DNA of 64,000 bases from Pedobacter endophyticus (GTDB lineage Bacteria; Bacteroidota; Bacteroidia; Sphingobacteriales; Sphingobacteriaceae): contig NZ_CP064939.1 in the NCBI RefSeq assembly GCF_015679185.1, positions 5,084,001-5,148,000 of the forward strand, read 5' to 3'. Of the stretch, positions 8,063-18,219 are shown piece after piece. The notes under the pieces are model-generated. The model was not told where the DNA came from, did not search any database, and worked only from the letters and a program-made list of their open reading frames with translations. Within the stretch, counting starts at the first letter, position 1. Each line of letters opens with the position of its first letter. Both the position numbers and the translations under genes were made by a program.

Positions 8063-10162
8063 ATGAATATGACAAAATTAACTTTTACCCTTTGCCTGAT
8101 ATGCTTTTTTGCAGTTCCCGCGTTGGCGCAGCAAAAACCAACACAGGAAAAAAAGCCAAAATCAGAGATCTTGGTAATGGCCCGGGCGTCAAAAAAGGAC
8201 AACCTGATTAACGTCCGTTGGGGCGTCGGCGATGCCCAGGCCTGGAAGCTTTCGAACAAATACGGCTTCAACATCGAGCGCTTCACTGTATTAAGCGACA
8301 AACAGATGCTCGCCCGGCCTGAGCGCAAACTCATCGCCACGGCCTTAAAACCAAAACCACTAGCCGAGTGGGAGAAATTGGCCAAGGCCGACAACTATGC
8401 AGCCGTAATTGCACAGGCCATTTACGGGGAGAAGTTTGACGTGAGCGGAACGGCGTCAAACGGCGTGGCCAATATTATGGCACAATCACAGGACCTTGAG
8501 CAACGGTTTGGGTTTTCGCTCTATGCGGCCGATATGAGCTTCGCCGGGGCAAAGATGGCCGGTTGGGGCTATACCGATACCGATATCAAAAAAAATGAAA
8601 AATATTTTTACCGCATTAAGTCCGCCATCCCGTCCAACCTGTTAAAGCTCGATTCGGCCGGAGCCTATATCGGAATGGAGGATTACGAGCCACTGCCGAA
8701 GATAGACGAGGTGGCCGCGAGCTTTGGTGATAAGAGCGTGATCCTGAGTTGGGACTATGCCCGCCTGAAGAGCTATTACAACGCTTATTACATCGAACGA
8801 TCTACCGATGGCGGGGCAACCTTTACAAAGGTGAGTGAGCTACCGATAACCAATCTGAACGAAAAAGATGGCGCAGGCTCAAAAAGAATGTACTATATCG
8901 ATTCGCTCAACAACAACATGACCAAGTATCAATATCGCATTGCGGGCATAAACCCCTTTGGCGAGCTAAGTCCATATACCGACGTGGTTGAAGGAAAGGG
9001 AAAAAGCCTGTTGGCCTATGTTCCAAACATCAGAAAGAACATCATCGATGAAAAGGGCGTACTGCATTTGGAATGGGAATTTGACGCAGCGGGAAATGAG
9101 CAAATCAGCAGCTTTGCCCTCAACAAGGCCATCACATCCGCAGGCCCTTACTTAGAGGTAATGAACAATATTTCCCCGGAAAAAAGAAGTCTGAGCTACG
9201 ATAAGCTGGATGGTTCAAACTACTTTACCCTGACCGCGATTGCAAAAGAGGGCGAGGGCAGAACATCCTTTCCCGTGCTTGTACAGCCGATAGACTCCGT
9301 TCCGCCTGCAGTGCCCACGGGGCTTATCGCAAAGATCGACACCAACGGCAAGGTCAGCTTAAGCTGGGATGCCAACAAGGAATCAGATCTATTAGGCTAC
9401 AAGATATTTAGGGCATTGAGCAAGGGCGAGGAAGCCGTACCATTGATCGATTCGGTTTGGTACGTAAACAGTTATAAGGATGTATTGAGCTTGAAGATGA
9501 CCAATAAAAAGGCTTGGTATGGCATCAGCGCCCTCGATAAGCGATTTAACCAGTCGAAGATCTCCGAACTGGTGGAGCTTAAGAAACCATCGGTTATTCC
9601 GCCAACGCCGGCGGTGATTACAAAATATAAAGCAGCAGATGGGAAAGTATTGCTCAACTGGATAAACAGCAGCGATGACGATGTAACCAGTCACAGCATT
9701 CTTAGACGGGCACACCCCGATAGCGCTTGGGTTGTGGTAAAGACCTTTACCGATACAACAAACACTTACACGGATGAAAACCTGAAACCCGAACAGGATT
9801 ATGAGTACGCAATCGAAGTGGTAAACCTTGGAAAGCTGAAAACAAGATCGGAGATACTAAGGATACAAACATCGGCAGCTGCAACGGATAAATTGACGCT
9901 GACCAGGCTGTATGCCTATCCGCACATTGATGAGCGCCGCATTGAAATTGTATGGGACGATAATCTGCCCGATGTAAAGAATTATCAGGTTTACCGAACG
10001 CAGGTTGGTGGAACCTTAAGCCTTTGGAAGGTACTGGACGCAAAGGAAAAAGGACTGTTTGATGCGGAGCCCAAGATCAATACCAGTTATGAATATGGGG
10101 TAATGGCGGTGCTACAAAGTGGCGCCTATAGTGAAATGAAAACGGTAACGGTAAAATATTAG
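8063..10162 (+). CDS. secreted fibronectin type III repeat protein
   Basis: 699 residues with a signal peptide (KLTFTLCLICFFAVPALAQ). Several FN3-like domains follow, recognisable by W-D-x-N-x-E-SDLLGYKIFR and INSSDDDVTSHSILR patterns at roughly residues 430-560, plus further repeats at ~225-320 and ~610-699. FN3 domains mediate protein or carbohydrate contact outside the cell. The gene ends three bases before the SprB-repeat gene, so the two are co-transcribed. A second ATG two codons downstream (8069) would also serve as start. In the island it is a candidate scaffold or surface partner of the TANFOR toxins; that role is inferred from location. Confidence 0.75.
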   Translation: MNMTKLTFTLCLICFFAVPALAQQKPTQEKKPKSEILVMARASKKDNLINVRWGVGDAQAWKLSNKYGFNIERFTVLSDKQMLARPERKLIATALKPKPLAEWEKLAKADNYAAVIAQAIYGEKFDVSGTASNGVANIMAQSQDLEQRFGFSLYAADMSFAGAKMAGWGYTDTDIKKNEKYFYRIKSAIPSNLLKLDSAGAYIGMEDYEPLPKIDEVAASFGDKSVILSWDYARLKSYYNAYYIERSTDGGATFTKVSELPITNLNEKDGAGSKRMYYIDSLNNNMTKYQYRIAGINPFGELSPYTDVVEGKGKSLLAYVPNIRKNIIDEKGVLHLEWEFDAAGNEQISSFALNKAITSAGPYLEVMNNISPEKRSLSYDKLDGSNYFTLTAIAKEGEGRTSFPVLVQPIDSVPPAVPTGLIAKIDTNGKVSLSWDANKESDLLGYKIFRALSKGEEAVPLIDSVWYVNSYKDVLSLKMTNKKAWYGISALDKRFNQSKISELVELKKPSVIPPTPAVITKYKAADGKVLLNWINSSDDDVTSHSILRRAHPDSAWVVVKTFTDTTNTYTDENLKPEQDYEYAIEVVNLGKLKTRSEILRIQTSAAATDKLTLTRLYAYPHIDERRIEIVWDDNLPDVKNYQVYRTQVGGTLSLWKVLDAKEKGLFDAEPKINTSYEYGVMAVLQSGAYSEMKTVTVKY

Positions 10163-10165
10163 GTT

Positions 10166-13100
10166 ATGAGAAAAGTTTTAGCAACGTTTATCTTATTGCT
10201 GTGTGGCTTAATGGCAAGCGCACAAGAATACAAAGCAAGCATAAAGTTGGAGATAGCGCCAAGTTCAGATAATTATGGTGATGGCTGTGATAATAAAATT
10301 CAAATATGGCTAAGGTTTACCGATGGCTCAGAAACCGCTATCATGCCCTACATCGATCTAAATAATATTCCCCGGTATGGATACAGTCATTTTGAGGCGA
10401 CTTTACATTTCCCGGCCAATAAGACAGTAAACGCATTGAGGGTAAACACGTCCAGGCAGTGGAGAAGGACAATTGGGGGATGTGGAGGCAATACTTCGCA
10501 CCAGGATGTTAGCAAGACCTTTGGAGCGGGCCACTGCCACAATTATTACGATGAGGGCTCTGCAGCTGGTGAAAACTATGCCAAATACTGGCAGACAAGA
10601 ATCACGCTCGACATTAATCCCGTAATCAGTATTATAAGCCCCAGCTCCGGATCACTTTTTCCTAATGCGGACAAGCTGACATTGAAAGCTACCTTGGGCT
10701 TTAAGACCACTGATTACGCTTGGCAGTACCAGGTAGGAACGGGAACATGGCAGGATATGCCAGCTGCCTTAAATACCAATGGAAAGAGTACCATATCATT
10801 CACCGGAGAGGAACTTTTAGGCCCTGATTTCAGTACGCTGTATGGCAATAAGAATATATTCTTCAGGTTAAAATATTGTAACAACCTATATTCATCGATC
10901 ATAACAACTATTCCCCGTCAATCTGCTCCCCACATCACTTCTGTAACCCCCATGCCGAACAGTTGTTTCGGAACAGAAGATGGCGGCTTTTCATTACAAT
11001 TTGATCGGCCGCTCCTTACAGGCGAAACCTTAAACCTGACCATCTCAGATGCCAGCAATGGCGATCCCGTAATGAATATCAACAACATTACCGCATTTGA
11101 ATCCGGCAACAAGATCACATCGCCAGCAGCACTGCCTCCGGGATCCTATAAGGTAGACATGCTGGGAAAGTACAACGGAATAAGCACCTATACCGAATCG
11201 AATACCCATAAGGCCAATTTTAGTTTCTCTGGTCCAACGGCCGTAGATTTTAATATTGCAAAGCGTGATATTTATTGTTATAACGGCAAGGACGGCACCA
11301 TCACTATCAATGCCAGCGGTGGCAATGGGAATTACAAGGTCCTCTACAAAAAAGACGGCGATGCCAACTATACAGAAATAGCCTTTGCCTCGGCAGGGCA
11401 GCATATACTATCAGGACTGGATGTGGGTACCTATCAGGTTCGCGTGGTGGATAAAAAGGGATGCTTTAAAAAGGACGGAACGGGAAGCGAGGTCATATCA
11501 ACGGCCATTATTACCCAACCTGACGAAGCCCTGCGGATTGATTTTAGCAAGGCCACAAACCCAACCGCCTTTGGTTATACCGATGGCAGCATACAGGCCA
11601 TTATTGTTGGGGGAACGCCCGATGCAGGGAATTATACCGTACAGTGGACAGATATTAGCGGAAACGCACTCTCCAGCTTTACCAATAGCAACAACCCATT
11701 TAAAACAACGTTGAACAACATTGGCGATGGGAAGTACATCTTAAGGGTTACCGACAGCAATTACCCCTTGGCGCAAACGGCCAATGCGGCCGGCTGCATC
11801 GTTATCGATACTTTTACCCTCACACAGCCCAGGGCACTGAGCATTTCGATCGAGAAACAAAAGAGCATCGTCTGTAACAACGAAACCAATGGCGAGCTAT
11901 ATGCCCGGGGAGATGGCGGGATCGAGATACCAGAACAAAAATATGTTTACGAATGGCTTAAGGAGAGCAACGGTACTTTTACGGCCCTTACGCAAACCGA
12001 TAGCATCCTCATGGCAGTAGGCACCGGAACCTATAAGGTACGGATCACCGATAAGAACAACATCAGCAAAGAGTCAGCGGCATTCACCCTGAACCAGCCC
12101 ACGGCGCTGGATTTTACGGTTGCCAAGCGGGATGTCTATTGCTACAACGGCAAGGACGGAACCATCACTATCAAGGCAACAGGGGCCAATGGCGATTACA
12201 AGCTTTTATACAAAAAGGACACCGATGCAGATTACACCACGCTCGCCTTTGCATCTGCAAACGAACATCAGCTGAGCAATCTCGACATTGGAACCTATAC
12301 CCTTCGTGTAGCAGATGTAAACAGCTGTTATGAAAAAGATGCCAACGGTGCAGAGGTAGTGGAAACCATCACCATAACGCAGCCCAATGAGGCACTCAAG
12401 ATTGATAATAGGGAACTGACAAACCCCACGTTCTTTGGTGCAAGCGATGGCCGTGCAGAGATCACTCTCACAGGTGGAACACCAAATGCGGGGAGCTATA
12501 ATACCAGGTGGACGGATATCGACGGTAACGTACTCAGCAGCTTTACCAATACGACGGGTCCGTTCAAGACCACCTTGAACAATGTGCCCGATGGAAAATA
12601 TATTCTACAGGTAACCGACAGCAATTACACCCTGGCGCAACAGGCAAATGCCTCAAGCTGTATCGTTATAGACACGATTACCCTAAAACAGCCACCACCA
12701 TTAAAGGTGGAGATTGAGGAGCAGCGATATGTCTCCTGTAAGGGCGATGCCGATGGAAAGCTTTATGCAAGGGCGACGGGTGGCATTATTATTCCGGGAA
12801 TGAAGTATAAGTATGAATGGTTTAACGAGGCAAACGGCAGCTACACCACTATTGCGCAAACCGATAGCATCCTCGTTAATGCCAATGCCGGAACATATAA
12901 GGTAAGGATTACCGATAAGAACAACATCAGTAAGGAGTCCGTTCCCTTTAATTTGACCGAGCCCATGGCGTTGGCGATATCGACCTCATCAACCGGGCTG
13001 GTCTGTAGCGGTGACAGTAATGGAACGGCAAGCGTTGCCATAACGGGCGGTACGCTGCCCTATCGCATCGAATGGAGCAATGGCGACACTACCGCCAATA

Positions 13101-14191
13101 TCAACAAGCTGACTGACGGAAACTATCTTGTCTTTGTGACCGATGGCCATGGCTGCCAGGTACAATCGCAGGTAAACGTGGCTGCACCAAATCCACTGGA
13201 GATTACCACGAGCACAGTTAAGAACCCAACCTGTTTTGGCAGTAATGATGGAGCGATTAGCCATACCATAACGGGCGGAACGCCACCTTACCAATACCAA
13301 TGGAGCAATGGGGCAACCACCAAAGATTTGAGCAATCTTGTTGCCGGAACCTATACGCTAACCCTATCAGAAAGCAAGGGCTGTAGCAAAACGATTACCT
13401 ATAACCTGACCCAGCCAACCGCTGTAAAGGTAGACCTCGGACCTGATGTTACGCTCTGTACAGATCAGGTGCATCAGGCGGATGCTACCATTGCAAATGG
13501 CATGACCTATAAATGGACAGGCGCCAATGGCCTTAACGCCAACACGGCCAAGGTGACTTTGAGCGAAACAGGGATATATTACGTTGAGGCCATCAATGCT
13601 ATTGGCTGCGTGGGTCGTGATACCATCGAGATCAGGAAAAGTAATGCTGTCATCGCCTCGGAATTTGTGGTAACCACGCAAACCTTTAAGAACGAAAAGA
13701 TCAATCTGGTGAACATCAGCAGCCCAAGGCCACAATCGGTAGCGTGGCTGATACCCGATGATGCCAATATCAAGGTGCTTTCTAAAACCGACGACAACCT
13801 GCAGCTCAGCTTCTCGGCAACAGGCACCTACACCATTGGCCTTAAGGCTACGGTGGGCGATTGCTTCAAGGTGTTCACCAAGCAGATTACCGTAATCGAG
13901 GGTACCTCGTTCAACGATCCGGGAACGACGAAAGATCCTTTTATCCGATCGTTCATTGTGGCACCAAACCCGAGCAACGGCAATTTTTACGCAAAGGTCG
14001 AGCTACAGGACGTATCGAACATCAAGCTGCGCCTGCTCAATACCATCACCGGGCAACTAATCAATACCAGGGAGGAAAGCGGCAGCAGCACTTATAACCT
14101 GCCCTATTACCTCACGCTATCTACCGGGGTTTATGTGATGATATTGGAGACGCCAAAGGGGAACATGGTTTACAAGGTCTTAATACAATAA
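10166..14191 (+). CDS. SprB-repeat surface protein with T9SS type A sorting domain
   Basis: 1341 residues, signal peptide MRKVLATFILLLCGLMASA. From about residue 360 it carries SprB-type repeats; a block of about 290 residues starting KRDIYCYNGKDGTI (~11260) recurs starting KRDVYCYNGKDGTI (~12125), followed by shorter repeats of GGTPPYQYQWSNGATT type. The last ~85 residues (VAPNPSNGNFYAKVEL to the final VYKVLIQ) form a type A sorting domain, which directs export through the type IX secretion system and cell-surface anchoring. The gene follows the FN3 gene by three bases. It is probably a surface adhesin or display partner of the toxins; SprB relatives also serve in gliding. Confidence 0.85.
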   Translation: MRKVLATFILLLCGLMASAQEYKASIKLEIAPSSDNYGDGCDNKIQIWLRFTDGSETAIMPYIDLNNIPRYGYSHFEATLHFPANKTVNALRVNTSRQWRRTIGGCGGNTSHQDVSKTFGAGHCHNYYDEGSAAGENYAKYWQTRITLDINPVISIISPSSGSLFPNADKLTLKATLGFKTTDYAWQYQVGTGTWQDMPAALNTNGKSTISFTGEELLGPDFSTLYGNKNIFFRLKYCNNLYSSIITTIPRQSAPHITSVTPMPNSCFGTEDGGFSLQFDRPLLTGETLNLTISDASNGDPVMNINNITAFESGNKITSPAALPPGSYKVDMLGKYNGISTYTESNTHKANFSFSGPTAVDFNIAKRDIYCYNGKDGTITINASGGNGNYKVLYKKDGDANYTEIAFASAGQHILSGLDVGTYQVRVVDKKGCFKKDGTGSEVISTAIITQPDEALRIDFSKATNPTAFGYTDGSIQAIIVGGTPDAGNYTVQWTDISGNALSSFTNSNNPFKTTLNNIGDGKYILRVTDSNYPLAQTANAAGCIVIDTFTLTQPRALSISIEKQKSIVCNNETNGELYARGDGGIEIPEQKYVYEWLKESNGTFTALTQTDSILMAVGTGTYKVRITDKNNISKESAAFTLNQPTALDFTVAKRDVYCYNGKDGTITIKATGANGDYKLLYKKDTDADYTTLAFASANEHQLSNLDIGTYTLRVADVNSCYEKDANGAEVVETITITQPNEALKIDNRELTNPTFFGASDGRAEITLTGGTPNAGSYNTRWTDIDGNVLSSFTNTTGPFKTTLNNVPDGKYILQVTDSNYTLAQQANASSCIVIDTITLKQPPPLKVEIEEQRYVSCKGDADGKLYARATGGIIIPGMKYKYEWFNEANGSYTTIAQTDSILVNANAGTYKVRITDKNNISKESVPFNLTEPMALAISTSSTGLVCSGDSNGTASVAITGGTLPYRIEWSNGDTTANINKLTDGNYLVFVTDGHGCQVQSQVNVAAPNPLEITTSTVKNPTCFGSNDGAISHTITGGTPPYQYQWSNGATTKDLSNLVAGTYTLTLSESKGCSKTITYNLTQPTAVKVDLGPDVTLCTDQVHQADATIANGMTYKWTGANGLNANTAKVTLSETGIYYVEAINAIGCVGRDTIEIRKSNAVIASEFVVTTQTFKNEKINLVNISSPRPQSVAWLIPDDANIKVLSKTDDNLQLSFSATGTYTIGLKATVGDCFKVFTKQITVIEGTSFNDPGTTKDPFIRSFIVAPNPSNGNFYAKVELQDVSNIKLRLLNTITGQLINTREESGSSTYNLPYYLTLSTGVYVMILETPKGNMVYKVLIQ

Positions 14192-14247
14192 GAGTCGGGC
14201 GTCCGCAAAGGCCGATGTCTGGTTGCTTAACCCGCTTCATGGATCGT

Positions 14248-14267
14248 CATCCGATAGTTATCGGATG
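14248..14267. terminator. hairpin after the SprB-repeat gene
   Basis: CATCCGATAGTTATCGGATG forms a nine-base-pair stem with a two-base loop, 57 bases after the SprB gene stop. No T-run follows, so it is a structural or weak terminator candidate only. Confidence 0.35.
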
Positions 14268-14435
14268 CGAGGCTGGACTAAAGCGAGCCGACCTGTGCCG
14301 ATTTTTCGGTAAGCAATCTGTTAGATGAAATAAAAAGTGCGAGTACATCAATCCTCGCAATAGGATATTGAGATATGATTAAAAGAGACAAGAATAAGTT
14401 TGTAGTTGGGAGTACAGAGTCTGGAGTTGGGAGCC

Positions 14436-14577
14436 CGCAGTCCGGATGCTTAAGCCAGTTGCAAAAAAGAAATGTGGCCCCTGAAAATATGCAAAAGGCA
14501 TCCCTTTTGGGAAGGCTGGCGTTGCATTTTCAGGCTATGGGTTTTACCTTAAACCTTAAGCCTTTCGCCTTCTACCT
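14436..14577. repeat. leader repeat copy B
   Basis: Matches 1659-1800 with one substitution and keeps the same long hairpin (14480-14534). It overlaps the start of the second TANFOR gene. Confidence 0.75.
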
Positions 14578-17500
14578 CATCACGATATTCGGCCTTTTGG
14601 CCCTTGGTTTAAATGGCCAAGCCCAAATCTACCCCGTACAGGTAACCCCCGTGCTCGTACCGCCCTACTCGTTAAACACCAGCGATTACTACAACGGCAC
14701 CACCGAGCGGCTGGCCATCGTGCTCACCAATACCGATCTGCAAAAGCCCGTGCTGAGCGTGCGCCTGCGCATGTACATCGAGGGGCAAAATGCCAAGCTC
14801 CAAAGCAAGGACGGCGTTTACTACCCAACCATTACCCTCGATGCAGGCATCCCCCAGCGCATCAGCCTCGGCGACCTTGCACCCTACTTCAATGTAGACA
14901 ACCTCAACTTCTCCGGCATCACCCGATCCATGTACGCCCAGAACAGTAAGCTGCCCGAGGGCTTTTACTCCTTCTGCTTTGAGGCCATAGAGGTATACAC
15001 CGGGCAGGTGCTCAGCCGCAAGAGCTGTAGCATGGCCTACATTACCCTGAGCGACCCGCCACTGCTCAACATCCCTGTAAAGGGCGAAAGCATTGCCAGC
15101 AGGGAGGTGCAGAACATTATCTTCCAATGGACGCCCCGCAACCTCGGCAGCCCCAATGGCGCCTTTAATACCGAGTACGAGTTTACCCTAAAGGAGCTTT
15201 GGGATACCGGCATTGCCCCCGAGGCCGCCTTTCACAGCACCCAGCCGCTCTATCAGGTAACCGTTAGGCCAACCACGTTATTAATGGGCCCTGCCGAGCC
15301 ACAGCTCATCCCCGGCAAGCGCTACGCCTGGCGGGTACGGGCCGTAAGCACCTCGCCTATGGGCGAGCAGCTCGACAGCTACCGCAATAACGGCTTTAGC
15401 GAGATCTACTGGTTTACCTACCAGAGCGATTGCAGGCCACCGCTCGCCATCAACTCCAGTGTAACCAGTGGCCGGGTAACCATCAGCTGGACGCCCGACC
15501 CCACCAATAACGGAACGCCCGCAGGCGGCTACACCCTGCAATACCGCGAGCGCAGCCTCAGCGGTTCGAAATGGTATAGCGTAAATACGCTCGAGAACAG
15601 GGCCGTGCTATACGACCTCAAGCCCGGCACGACCTACGAATACCGCGTGGGCAGCAGCTGTGTGGCAGGCAATATTGGCATCGGCACCGACCAGACAACC
15701 TATTCGGATATCCTGACGCTGGAGATCAGCGGCAACCCGAACGATACGCGGACGGTAAACTGCGGGATGATCAGTCCGGAGATTGCCATTGCCAACCGCA
15801 CGCCGATACAAGCCTTAAACCAGGGAGATTTGATTATGGCGGGCAGCTTCCCGGTAAAGATTACTCGCGTCTCCCCCTCTGGGGGAGGTTGGGAGGGGGA
15901 AGGTTATGTTACCATCCCCATGCTGGGGCAGGCAAACGTAAAGGTGCGCTTTTCGGGCATACAGGTAAATACCGAAAGGCAGCTGTTTGCGGGGGTGATT
16001 GAAACGACCTATGATCCGAACGAGAAGCAGATTGCGGCTGTAAAAGAGATTTATGATGATTTAAAAGGACTCGTTGCTGGAATAATCAACCTGATTAAGA
16101 AAAGAGAGGAATTTACAGACCAATACAAAGGTACTGCCGCCGATAAAAAAGCAGCAGCAGAAAGAAATGCAGAGGAGGACAAGGCATACGATGCGCTTGC
16201 GCAAAGCCCATACTTGACCGATGCAGAAAAAAAGGAACTGAAGGAAGAACAAAAGAGTAAGGCAGAAGGTTATGCCGGACTTGCTGGCGATAAGGATTGC
16301 GACGGCAATGAGATAAAGCCCAAAAAAGGTCCTTATAACCTGTTCCTCGATTATAGGGACGTAGATTGCTTTAAGGAGAAAATAGCCAAGGCCACCAAGA
16401 TCAAGGAATATGCCGAAAAAGCCAGGGAAAGGGAAAAATCATTAGGCCTTGAAGAGACTGCCCATAGCTATAAGCTTACCAAGGCGACAACATTTTTAAG
16501 TCCAGCCAATAAGATATTTACGCTGCCCACAGATTCAAAAATATTCTTTTACTGTGTGGATTACACCTCATTTGTAAATGGTGCCCTTTATGGGTTCGCA
16601 TTACCAAACGGCGATTATTACGCATTTAAGCCAAGGGATATTGTTGGCAGCAATTTTAGCGGCTACCATAAGGTTATCGGCGGCACGTTTGGAGAAGCCT
16701 ACCTAGATAACAACACTTACCCTACTGGTAAGCAAATACTAACTTATATACACGGCTTTACCGATGAAACCACTAATGAGAACAAATATCAGCTTATAGA
16801 GGGCGAGCTTGACGTTACAGCCGACCAAATCGACTCGAAATATTTGAGCGGAAAAGCCCATGACTTCGAGTACGATACGAATGGAAACATCGTGGCAACG
16901 GTAACGGCAAAGAGCCCTTGCAAGATTAAGCCACAGAAAAAGAACACCGAGCCGTTCGAGATAAACTCGCCCGGAAAGTACACCGCAAAGGCAAAATTTG
17001 ATAAGGAAACCAATAAGTGGACTGCCGAGGTTAAGCTTGACCCTAACCTAGCCAAAAACCCCAAGATCGAACAGAAAGCTGCCGCCTTTGAAAAGCAGAT
17101 GAGCGAACTGGCCACCGAGAAGCTGAACGAGCTAGATGGACCAAATGGTAAAAAAACACAGTCCGTATCGGATACCAGCGGTTTCTATGTAAAGGATATG
17201 AACGGTGCAGAATGGGTGAGAACCATTGGCGATTTGGGAAGCAACGTATGGGAAGAAGCGGCTTTGCCAAAGGACTATTGGAATGAGGACGAGGTTAGCC
17301 ATAAAACCTCTACCGTTAGGATGCCTGCCCTATTTACCGGTGTGGGCGATGGAGTAATAGAAGAAGTAACTGAATATCCACAATTGATTAAGCTGGGCTA
17401 TGATGTTGCTACAAAGGAAAAGATAAGAACAGCACTGTGGACTAGTGTAAAGAATATTTCATTGGAGAGCATAAAAGACGCCTCTGTAAAGTTCTACGAA

Positions 17501-18217
17501 GAGAAGAAAGCCAACTACACTAGCAACAAGCCTTACATCCTTAACCATACGGTAGGTAAAGACGCCGTACAACTGGTTAGTGTAATTATTGGCGTAGGTG
17601 GAATAAAAAAAGTAGCAGGCAATATAGATGACGGCGTTGAGAAAGTTGGCAAAGAAATAATTTCAGAGGTAGACGATGTGCTGATAAAGCAACTTGATGG
17701 AGCAGATGGCCTTGCCAAAAAATCATTAAAAGAAGCTATTGAAAAAGGAGATTTTGATAAGGAACTTGTTGAAGACCTAACCAATGAAGTAAATGATATT
17801 GCTGTTAGCAAAGGTAGAAAGCTTTCTTGGGATGAAATAAAAGTGTTGTTTAAAAGAGGTAATGATTTTAATGATAAGGGTAGATTGGTATATCAATTTA
17901 ATGAAGTTAACTTAGTAGATGGAAAAAGATTAGATTCCTATATCCCTGGCAAAGAAATTGTATCTCGTAAAGCGACGACTTTAAGTAAAATAAAATCTGA
18001 AACTTTCGAAAATTATTTAAAAGAACTGACAATGAAATATCAAAAAGGGAAAGCTATTAAGTCTCTGAAATATGGTAAAGGATTTGAAAATAAGGTGTTA
18101 GAAGGTGAATATTTTTTAGAAATTCCTACCTCAAACAAATTGTTTTTTGAAGGAAGTCAAAAATTTAAAGACTTGGCAAAAAAATATAATGTTACAATAA
18201 AATACTTAGATGAATAA
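14537..18217 (+). CDS. TANFOR-type secreted polymorphic toxin 2
   Basis: About 1226 residues from ATG 14537, chosen for its signal peptide (MGFTLNLKPFAFYL, then a core ending LNGQA-Q); an upstream in-frame ATG at 14375 would add 54 repeat-derived residues. Residues ~30-490 are nearly identical to toxin 1. A Lys/Glu-rich helical part (~500-640), a unique central region and a pre-toxin segment (VGKDAVQLVSVIIGVGGIKK, ~1015) lead to a tip with GKRLDSYIPGKEIVSRKAT and GEYFLEIPTSNK, a pattern seen in restriction-endonuclease-fold polymorphic toxin tips. The last ~140 codons are much more AT-rich than the backbone. Four paralogous immunity candidates follow, the first after two bases. DNase-like activity is inferred, not shown. 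Confidence 0.75.
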   Translation: MGFTLNLKPFAFYLITIFGLLALGLNGQAQIYPVQVTPVLVPPYSLNTSDYYNGTTERLAIVLTNTDLQKPVLSVRLRMYIEGQNAKLQSKDGVYYPTITLDAGIPQRISLGDLAPYFNVDNLNFSGITRSMYAQNSKLPEGFYSFCFEAIEVYTGQVLSRKSCSMAYITLSDPPLLNIPVKGESIASREVQNIIFQWTPRNLGSPNGAFNTEYEFTLKELWDTGIAPEAAFHSTQPLYQVTVRPTTLLMGPAEPQLIPGKRYAWRVRAVSTSPMGEQLDSYRNNGFSEIYWFTYQSDCRPPLAINSSVTSGRVTISWTPDPTNNGTPAGGYTLQYRERSLSGSKWYSVNTLENRAVLYDLKPGTTYEYRVGSSCVAGNIGIGTDQTTYSDILTLEISGNPNDTRTVNCGMISPEIAIANRTPIQALNQGDLIMAGSFPVKITRVSPSGGGWEGEGYVTIPMLGQANVKVRFSGIQVNTERQLFAGVIETTYDPNEKQIAAVKEIYDDLKGLVAGIINLIKKREEFTDQYKGTAADKKAAAERNAEEDKAYDALAQSPYLTDAEKKELKEEQKSKAEGYAGLAGDKDCDGNEIKPKKGPYNLFLDYRDVDCFKEKIAKATKIKEYAEKAREREKSLGLEETAHSYKLTKATTFLSPANKIFTLPTDSKIFFYCVDYTSFVNGALYGFALPNGDYYAFKPRDIVGSNFSGYHKVIGGTFGEAYLDNNTYPTGKQILTYIHGFTDETTNENKYQLIEGELDVTADQIDSKYLSGKAHDFEYDTNGNIVATVTAKSPCKIKPQKKNTEPFEINSPGKYTAKAKFDKETNKWTAEVKLDPNLAKNPKIEQKAAAFEKQMSELATEKLNELDGPNGKKTQSVSDTSGFYVKDMNGAEWVRTIGDLGSNVWEEAALPKDYWNEDEVSHKTSTVRMPALFTGVGDGVIEEVTEYPQLIKLGYDVATKEKIRTALWTSVKNISLESIKDASVKFYEEKKANYTSNKPYILNHTVGKDAVQLVSVIIGVGGIKKVAGNIDDGVEKVGKEIISEVDDVLIKQLDGADGLAKKSLKEAIEKGDFDKELVEDLTNEVNDIAVSKGRKLSWDEIKVLFKRGNDFNDKGRLVYQFNEVNLVDGKRLDSYIPGKEIVSRKATTLSKIKSETFENYLKELTMKYQKGKAIKSLKYGKGFENKVLEGEYFLEIPTSNKLFFEGSQKFKDLAKKYNVTIKYLDE
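14621..16015. repeat. 1395-bp backbone repeat, copy B
   Basis: Partner of 1838-3232, no indels. It ends where the codons for TTYD give way to unrelated sequence. Confidence 0.9.
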
Positions 18218-18219
18218 AT

